Below, piece by piece: positions 57,138-64,000 of a stretch of DNA of 64,000 bases (positions are counted from its first letter, which is position 1; every line of letters starts with the position of its first letter). Made by a program: the position numbers and the translations under genes. Origin of the DNA: Adineta ricciae (Eukaryota; Rotifera; Eurotatoria; Adinetida; Adinetidae). The notes under the pieces were generated by a model that was not told the DNA's origin, ran no database searches, and saw nothing but the letters and a program-made list of their open reading frames with translations. The DNA is taken from the NCBI GenBank assembly GCA_905250025.1, contig CAJNOJ010000086.1, positions 248,001 through 312,000 on the forward strand. The letters run 5' to 3'.

Positions 57138-58508
57138 TCACATTGAACATTCCATTAGATCAGCGAGTGCATTGTCAAGTACTTGTCGAGCATAATCACC
57201 TACAAAAGAAATAGATTAGCTGGAATTTGAAACAAAAGTCAGGTTTTCGTACTAGGCATTATATGATGTGAATGTAATAATGGCGAACCAATAGACATGT
57301 TTGCAATTGGTGATGAAAGACCTGATAAATGACGTGTTGGACGAAATACAGAAGTCATCACCACAGCGTCTAGATGGAAATCAAATGAAAGTCAGTTGAA
57401 ATGTATTTAGTTTTTATTCGGACCTAGCTGTGGGGAAGATCTGGTGGAATTTGTTGAAGTTTTCAGTGGAATCGGTGAACAATCAGGTGTGACAGGCTTC
57501 TCATGTCTTAGCAATTGATTTCCACGATTTTGATATTGACTTGGGCTAGATGAACGTTGTTCACACTGAAATAATCTCGATAAACTTCAATGAAGAAAAA
57601 CAATTGAACAATTTTACATCGAATATCGAAGAGCGTCGCGGTGGTACTACAAGTGGTATTTCATCCAATAGATCGTCTTCATCATAGAATAGTTTTCGTC
57701 GTATTTGAGAATTGTTTAATGAAGAATTCGATATCGTCACGGGCGGATCTTCTTGATCACTGTTCGAAGCGAAACTTTGAATTAACGATTCCAGGTCAGT
57801 TGTTGGTGGTAACGAAAGACGTGTTTGACAAGCCACTATAAGAAAAGACTTCCAAGATGAGAATCTTTTGAAATTTACAGAAATTACTATGACGAGTATT
57901 TCGCGTTTGATTCAATAGAGAGCTCGAATTCAGCGATGAACTACTTGAATTTGACTGGTTTCTAGCTTTTGGAATGTGATTTGTTGTCACTGGTGTCGGT
58001 AGATCGAGTTGTGTTTGACAGAAATCATCACATGCTCGTTGGTATCGATCTCGTTTGTCTTCGTCACTGAAACAGATTTTCAACGAATGAGAACTGGAAA
58101 GCAAAGAAATCGAGTGAAATACATACAAGAGAGATGTGTCAATTTGAACAATATGTTCACTCAATTGATGAGGGTTGATTTGTGCTTGACGTTCGATCGA
58201 AAGGATATTCTGTACAGATTTATTATCCCGTTCCTAAAAAACCGAAAACATTTGATGGATGAGGAAAACGATTGAATACTTACTTCGTCAAAAATACTGA
58301 AACTAGCCAATCTTTGTCTTAAGTGTACTGATGTCGGTGGATCGAATGGATTGGAGATTAGCCGGTAGTCAGGTGTTTTGTGTTCACGAGGATAATGTAC
58401 GCCATTTTGAAACATAGATTCCGAATTCGGTAACGAATCTTTCATTGTTTTTGCTTGAACAATTGCTTTTTGTCTATTCTCTTCCACCATCAATATCTTT
58501 CTTGTCAT
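57138..58508 (-). CDS. BORA: Protein aurora borealis (Bora)
   Basis: Seven exons: 58508-58284, 58233-58127, 58066-57888, 57835-57618, 57565-57424, 57369-57253, 57199-57138; 349 residues. Bora binds Plk1 and, once phosphorylated by cyclin-CDK, lets Aurora A activate Plk1 for mitotic entry. Recognised by the ordered family landmarks: SNPFDPP, then INPHQLSEHIVQID (the IDP/NPVEI-like box), the DEDKRDRYQRACDDF helix, ACQTRLSLPPTTDLESLI and IRRKLFYDEDD; Ser-Pro sites (SSPSQ, TPDCSPIP, SSPQ, LSSPI, GSPLL) fill the C terminus. Shorter than vertebrate Bora (about 560). Start taken at MTRKIL; the frame is open a further 25 codons up to a splice acceptor at 58583, with no in-frame ATG there. Head-to-tail behind CEP131. 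Confidence 0.85.
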
Positions 58509-58582
58509 CCACTGGACTCGCTTGCATTCATCTAACGTAACACAACAGTTGAATGGCGGGAAGGTATGTACACCAACTCCAT

Positions 58583-58610
58583 CTGTACAATGAAGAAAGA
58601 AAAGACAAAT
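58583..58610 (-). promoter_or_regulatory. Orphan splice acceptor before Bora, possible trans-splice site
   Basis: A pyrimidine-rich tract (TTTGTCTTTTCTTTCTTC) runs into TTGTACAG, ending at 58583, 75 bp before the Bora start. No upstream exon with an ATG and donor fits in the 175 bp back to the CEP131 stop, which also contains a polyadenylation-like AATAAA near 58680-58690. That arrangement fits spliced-leader addition in a CEP131-Bora transcript. Confidence 0.5.
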
Positions 58611-58758
58611 TCAATTGTGAAGCAAAAAAAAAACAATGTAAAAACCAAATCGTCTAGTTTATTAATTTCCTGCTGCTATAAATTTATTAAAGCACGATAC
58701 AAAAAAACAAACAATTGTCTGAAATTATCTGGCATACTATGTTCACTATGCAAAGTCG

Positions 58759-61700
58759 TTACGAAGGTTGTACTTTTCTTGTTGCATTACGAACACTTGT
58801 CGGAACTGTTGAAAGCAATTTTTGCTGTTGTGCTAATAACCCTTCGAGATGTTGCGTTCGTTTAAGAGCAGTTTCGTATTTCACGTGCAATTCATGAACT
58901 TTTTCATCCTTTTTCGCCACTGCTTGTTTGATTCTGCGAAAAGAAAAGGCGAACGTAATGAGTGAAAGCGAAGTATAGAAGGATTACTTGTCTTGAATCG
59001 ATTGAATTTCTTTGTCATGTGTTTGTTTCAATGTTTGAATTTCTTCATTCTTCTTTTCTAATTCCAATTGCTGTCGAGCGCGTAATTCGGCTATTTCACC
59101 TTTGATTCGACGATTTTCATCGTCAGTTAAAACAAGTCGGTCAGCAAATTCTTGTCGAATGATGTCCGATAAACGTTCACGTTCTTGTTGTAAACTATCA
59201 GTGATCTAATACAGATTGATACATCTAATGCAAACACGAACTACATCGAGCATATTTTCTACCTTTTTTATATCAATGATCTCTGTTTCTTTTTGTTTCA
59301 GTAGGATTTGTAATCGGTCTCTATCGCCTATTGAAAAGTTTCGAAATGTGAGTTAGAAGGCAATGAATTATCAATTACCTTCGACTTCGGTTAGTTGCGC
59401 TTTGATTTGATTATAACGTTCTTTCATCTGTCGTTCCGAATTTTCTAATTCATGAATATCGGTTTCGTATTTATCGCGGAGACGACTACATTGTAAAGAT
59501 AATTTTCGAGACAGAACACAGAAATCAACTTACTTGACACGATTATCTGCAATACGTTCTGCTTCTTCTTTCGTCGATGATGTTTCAGCTTCGAATCGAG
59601 TGATAATTTTCTCAATTTCTAAGTCTCGTTCTTGTTTCATCTGTTCTCGTAATTGTCGTTCTCTACTTGCAAACAATGTCTCTTGTTGTTTCATGTAATT
59701 TTCTTCCCAGTTTTGTTTTTCTATTTCTAATTTCTCTTTCAATGATTGAATTTCATTCGCATATCGTTGTTCTTGCTCGAGACGAATCGACTCATATTCA
59801 CGTTTGCTGACTTCAACAACTCTTCGATGATTTTCTTCGATATCACGACGAAGCCTAGATAGAAACGAATAGTTAAGAAGTAGAACATTTCAACATCTTT
59901 GAGATCGTCTACTTATCAATATCTGCTCGCTGTTTAGCTGCTATATCTGCTTGTCGATTCTTTTCTTCTTCGATTTCAGCATAAAGTCGACGTTTCTGTT
60001 CGTTGTAAGATTTCTCCTCGTCGCGTAAGGATTTTTCATATTTTTCTCGTGCTAACTCGCGTTCTCGTGCAATAGCAACCTCTTTCTCACGTTCCAATTG
60101 ATCACGTAGCTCTTCTGTCATTCGAATGTAACGTTGAGCAGCCCGTTCATCAGCTGCTAATAATTCTGCATCATTAATCGCTTTCATTTTTGATAGCTCA
60201 GTCTTGTGGTTACTAATCAGCTTTTGAATTTCAGGTTCTAATCCACGAACAGTCAGCTCTTTGATTTTTTTTGTTTTCTCTTCGATCCAACGTTCACGAC
60301 GTAACTTTTCGGCAGCTTCATGGACATCTTTCAACTTCTGCATTTCTACTTTCTGAGATTCTTCAAGAAGTCGTATTTGATCACGATATTTTGCATCGAT
60401 AGATTTCAATTCATTCACTAAGAATTCACATCGTTCAGAGATTTTCCTCTTATCTTCCATTAACTAAACGAAAAAATATCAGTTTTATTTTTAGTACAAA
60501 AGTACGTAATCGATTATACCTGATCAATGAAATTTAAATGACGTTGAATAGTCGCTTCATATTCACTCTTTTGTACTTCTAAATCACAGTCAAAGTTTCG
60601 TTGTGTTGCTTTCCCGTATCGATAACTCTGCACTAACGGTTGACGTTGGTTGGATTCGTGCTCTAATCTTGCTTGTAGATTATTGTCTCCACTGTCTTGA
60701 AAAAAATTACTAGTTCGAAGTCCATCTTCATGATGAGACCTAGAACTTGTATCAGCTATCAATGATTTGTATGGTTTAGTTTCCTGAAAATTCGTTTGAA
60801 TGCAATTAGTTTGACTTTGTCACTGAATCGTACTTTTATTCGTTGTTCAATGGTTGATGACATTCGATTGTGAGGCAGAGAGACACTTTGCAGTACTTTC
60901 ACTGGCTGTTGCCGACGGTTCGATTGTGAGGAAGCAATGGAACGAGCCGTCCGTGGCGATGGTGAAGGAGTACGATGAGTACTAAATTTTTTAGAACGAA
61001 CACTTGCAACAATAATATCATATTGATTAGTCTCATCACGGCTAGATAAGGCAGAGTTGGTATGGTGTGAAGTGTGCAGTGGAAGATCATCAATAAACGG
61101 CGGTGGTGCTGATGCTGATGGATCAATGAGATAAACTAAAGACAGAAGAGTATTGAAAGTTACCAATGGAGACATGGAATTACTCGAATCATCTTGTAGT
61201 TGAGGTTGGACAGGAAATTGCTCAACTTCTTCTAATTTTTTCAATGATTCATAGACATCATCTAATGTAACTTTGGATGTTAATGTTGATGTAGATGACG
61301 ATGTTGACGTAGATGCTGAGCTGACCGATCTAATTTTCTGCAAAACAAGAGTGTCAAGTGTTTCTTGAATGTAAACGTATCGATTTACTTCGTCGATATG
61401 AACGGAAGGTGGTAACGGAGATTGTCGAGGCGTTCGACGACTTCTTGCTACGCTACTAGTTGATGATCGCCGACTATTATTGGTACTCGCATTTCTTTTT
61501 TCCTCACGCGGAGTTGCCTATATATAAGATGAAAATGGACGAGAATAAAAATGGAAAGGAAAATTTACTGTCGGTGATGGTACTCGTGGTAATTTTGGTT
61601 GATTTTCTGGAAGTTTGTCTTGTTCGAATACGGTCGACTGTTCTTCAAGTCTACTCTCTTCAATTTCTATACGCGATTCATCTTGATGAGATTGTCGAGC

Positions 61701-62718
61701 GGGTGACGAGGACCTTTCGACAGGCGTTGTTCGATTATCAATGTTGACAGATTCGAAAGGTGACACATGTTGCTCACGTTGATGATCAACTGGTTGAAAT
61801 AAATCTGCTCCCATGATGGTTCCATTTAGGCTGTCGCGTGACATACCCAGTGGTCCTACATCTTGAGGGTGATGTTGTTCTGAAGGCACAGATAAATTTG
61901 TTTGATCCAGTTCATTTACCCATCGACGAGTTTCGTCCCAATCATCTCCGTCATCAGATTTTCCTTCTACAGATTTCTGCTGACTCTGTTCGGTAAAGAA
62001 TGATTCCGCCTGATGACGACGTGGAGTTAACACATGGAACACACTCGATGCTGTTGATGATCGTGATGACTAAAATATGCATTCTAACATGAAACAACAG
62101 TAAACTATTGTTCGAAGCCAAACAACATCCTCAAATGTAATACGATTTGAATGAAAAACAAATATTTTTTAGCCGTGAAGTTCTTTTCCTCGAATGTTCC
62201 TATTCAATTTGTAACTCGTTGCATGCTTTACATCGCCACTGTCACAAAAATGCGCATGTAACGCAAATGTTTTATCTACTATGAGACTTTTTTTTAAGAT
62301 CATATGCAGGCAAGGAAATAATATGTCATACTTTTCTATCATGAATTTGAGGTGATGCTGTCAGAGATCGTTGGCTACTATTGCTAAGGCGTCTAAAAGC
62401 ATACGGTAGTAGATCTGTTTCTATTTCAATCAGTAAAGATAATGTGAATGTTACCTTTGTCTCGCTTTACTTAAATTAACACTTGAACTGACACTTGGTT
62501 TTCGTTCTTTTGCACTACCTAAAATAATTTAGAATTTCATATAACTATAAGATACCTGGCACTTTCCTATTACCTTCTCTTGAAGGCGTCGTCTGTTGTT
62601 GTTGGTGTTGCTGAGAATTACTTCGTGCGCTTGATGGACGTGAAGAAATCGGTCCCGGCTGAATCGTAGTACCTTTTATTGATAAATTGAAAGCTACTGA
62701 TGCTGATTGATCACTCAT
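58759..62718 (-). CDS. CEP131: Centrosomal/centriolar-satellite protein CEP131 (AZI1)
   Basis: Thirteen exons: 62718-62574, 62518-62455, 62392-62332, 62069-61569, 61517-61389, 61337-60834, 60783-60520, 60463-59913, 59854-59534, 59485-59379, 59327-59263, 59205-58988, 58933-58759; 1034 residues (vertebrate CEP131 about 1080). Residues 1-500 are Ser/Arg/Thr-rich and poorly conserved. From about 540 the coiled coil carries family signatures: YEATIQRHLNFIDQ, RERWIEEKTKKIKELTVRGLEPEIQKLI, AELLAADERAAQRY, IIRQEFADRL and the C-terminal VAKKDEKVHELH. CEP131 localises to centriolar satellites and the basal body and supports ciliogenesis and genome stability. The IQ motif of vertebrate CEP131 was not seen. 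It starts 311 bp from the divergent RanBP3-like gene. Confidence 0.93.
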
Positions 62719-63029
62719 ACTACACTGTTTGTCTTTTGTCAAACTCGACTTCTGTCCAAACCATGATTACCATACATAGATTTCTTGATTTCACTAAAAC
62801 TAAGCAATAGACTTCTTTTTTTAATCCATAGATGGCAGACAAATTCTCTCGGAGGTTCATAAATTTCATTCGATTGGTTAAATAATGGGATGAATAGAAA
62901 AAAGTGGAATTTAAAACATAGAACCGTTCATTCATTACCAACCGATCGATTCTAGTCTGTTTTCCGGTGATGTCAGTAATATTCATCTAAGTCAATTGAT
63001 TGTTTTGTTTTGTTTTATTTTATTTTAAA
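62719..63029. promoter_or_regulatory. Divergent promoter region CEP131 / RanBP3-like
   Basis: 311 bp between two divergent start codons. A TTTTG/TTTTA simple repeat (63000-63027) abuts the plus-strand ATG. No TATA assigned. Confidence 0.4.
63000..63027. repeat. (TTTTG/TTTTA)n simple repeat
   Basis: Pentanucleotide-like repeat directly before the ATG at 63030; probably part of the 5' leader or a splice-acceptor-like pyrimidine tract. Confidence 0.6.
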
Positions 63030-64000
63030 ATGTCAGACAACGGTATGTACAAATCGGCTTTCGTTCTCTAAAACTTTAAAAGAATTCTTTGAATAGTTGA
63101 AACAACTTTATCTACTGTCGATAAATCTGAAAAAGATATCAAACCAGATGATCCATCATCTACTGTCAATGGGTAAGTTCACAAAACTTAGTTCAAATTC
63201 ATTCCAACTGGATTCACATTCTATAGAGACGTACTTCCATCCGTCACACCTGTTCGATTATTTGGTGAATTTAAACAAAATGGTTTTGGTTTCAATAATT
63301 TATCATCATCGTCGGTATTTGGTCAAACAGCATCGAAAGATAAAGCCGATGACAATAGTACACCAACAACATATTTTACAAGCACACTCGCGAAAATCTC
63401 ATCAACAATAACCAGTGGCTTTGGTTCGTCATCGACACCTTTAGCTGCATCACTTGCAACACTCGGTGCTAAGTACGAATTTCACTCTCAAAATAACTCT
63501 TTAATTGTGATTTTCCCTTTCCAGTAAACCATTATTTGGTGTCTCAAGCGCTACAACTCCGAGCTCGTTTACAGATCTGAAAGCTACATCATCAATCTCC
63601 CTACAAACTAAAACAAATTCCGATGAGAAAGATGAAAACAAAGATGATGAAGACGACAATAAAACTACGTTACTAGAAACAGTCGCTGAATACGAAGCGA
63701 AACGAGCGTCAACACATCCAGCTACGACTATTCAAGGTGATACATCGACTGGAGAGGAAAATGAAATAACCAAATTTCAGGTTCGGATACGTTTGACCTT
63801 TTTTGTTTTAATCGCATTTACGTACGATCGATTCGAATATTTAGATGGCTGGTAAATTGTTCATGTACAGTGCTGAACAGCAACAATTTGTCGAACGTGG
63901 TTATGGAATATTGAAAATTAACGAAAGTCATGATTCTGCTGATTGGGATCGATCGCAAAGTCGATTAAGTAAACTGAAACGACTTGTTCATATAGAAACA
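63030..64000 (+). CDS. RanBP3/Nup50-like Ran-binding protein (3' end outside window)
   Basis: Exons 63030-63042, 63097-63172, 63227-63472, 63525-63780, 63845-64000 and onward; 249 residues visible. A 13-bp first exon encodes MSDN; the phase-consistent join supports it. The N-terminal half has FG motifs (RLFGEF, NGFGFNN, SVFGQT, SGFGSS, PLFGVS) in Ser/Thr-rich sequence, followed by an acidic stretch. Then TGEENEITKFQ...GKLFMYS and FVERGYGILKIN start a Ran-binding domain (RanBD1), with QSRLSKL where RanBP3 has QSRLVMR. Role: Ran-GTP-dependent nuclear transport cofactor. Choice between RanBP3 and Nup50 needs the missing C terminus; the N-terminal Nup50 motif is not evident, which favours RanBP3. 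Confidence 0.82.

Noticed and set aside
58566-58897. Plus-strand frames of 99 and 60 codons
   Set aside because: They overlap the last CEP131 exon and the Bora leader antisense; no independent support.
61137-61164. Possible 28-bp intron in CEP131 (GTAACT...TTTAG)
   Set aside because: Too short and out of phase; the exon is open straight through.
1-64000. Transposons, tRNA genes, telomeric repeats
   Set aside because: No transposase, reverse transcriptase, terminal repeats, tRNA-like B boxes with paired arms, or tandem telomere motifs could be found by eye.

Overview
The window is nuclear DNA of a small-intron invertebrate, most probably a bdelloid rotifer. Most genes are broken by GT-AG introns of about 44-65 bp (a few reach 100-600 bp). 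The products are animal proteins: CEP131, Bora, AP-1 mu, ABCA, SLC22, K2P, an ASB protein, a FRMPD-like FERM protein. A decayed 7TM receptor resembles the rhodopsin-like receptors abundant in bdelloids. The bdelloid assignment is inference; no organism marker was tested. Gene models below were joined by hand from open frames, splice sites and phase; every multi-exon model keeps frame through all junctions.

Layout. 1-4792: 3' part of a four-gene block (ABCA transporter, SDR dehydrogenase, a novel TP/SP-rich protein, start of a beta-1,3-galactosyltransferase). It breaks at a single N (4793), where an unrelated, oppositely oriented MgtE-type Mg transporter begins. 5.5-10 kb: a candidate small secreted peptide, a K2P potassium channel and an intronless ATP-grasp enzyme. 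10.1-18.6 kb: a complete second copy of the four-gene block, about 12.98 kb downstream of the first. 18.8-24.3 kb: a 12-exon GH65 glucosidase (PGGHG/ATHL1 type) and a type II glycosyltransferase, both minus strand. 24.3-28.2 kb: an AT-rich gene desert. 28.2-29.1 kb: a third SDR copy that is a mosaic of the other two and diverged sequence.

30.3-37.7 kb: FERM protein, ankyrin/SOCS-box protein, secreted GH31 alpha-glucosidase with a trefoil motif. 39-44.4 kb: small secreted protein, secreted Frizzled-CRD protein, and divergently an SLC22 transporter. 45.6-49.8 kb: a large acidic protein with 180-bp repeats fused to an EF-hand-like module. 50.8-56.8 kb: a small novel gene, AP-1 mu, a GPCR pseudogene, a coiled-coil/SPRY-like protein. 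57.1-62.7 kb: CEP131 and Bora head-to-tail on the minus strand, 175 bp between the CEP131 stop and a strong orphan splice acceptor before Bora, which suggests trans-splicing of a dicistronic unit. 63.0 kb to the end: a RanBP3/Nup50-like protein that runs off the window.

The genes do not form one pathway. The coherent themes are the duplicated block with interlocus gene conversion, several glycan enzymes (B3GALT, GH65, GT, GH31) and the CEP131-Bora pair of centrosome/mitosis genes. No transposon, tRNA, rRNA or CRISPR array was recognised.
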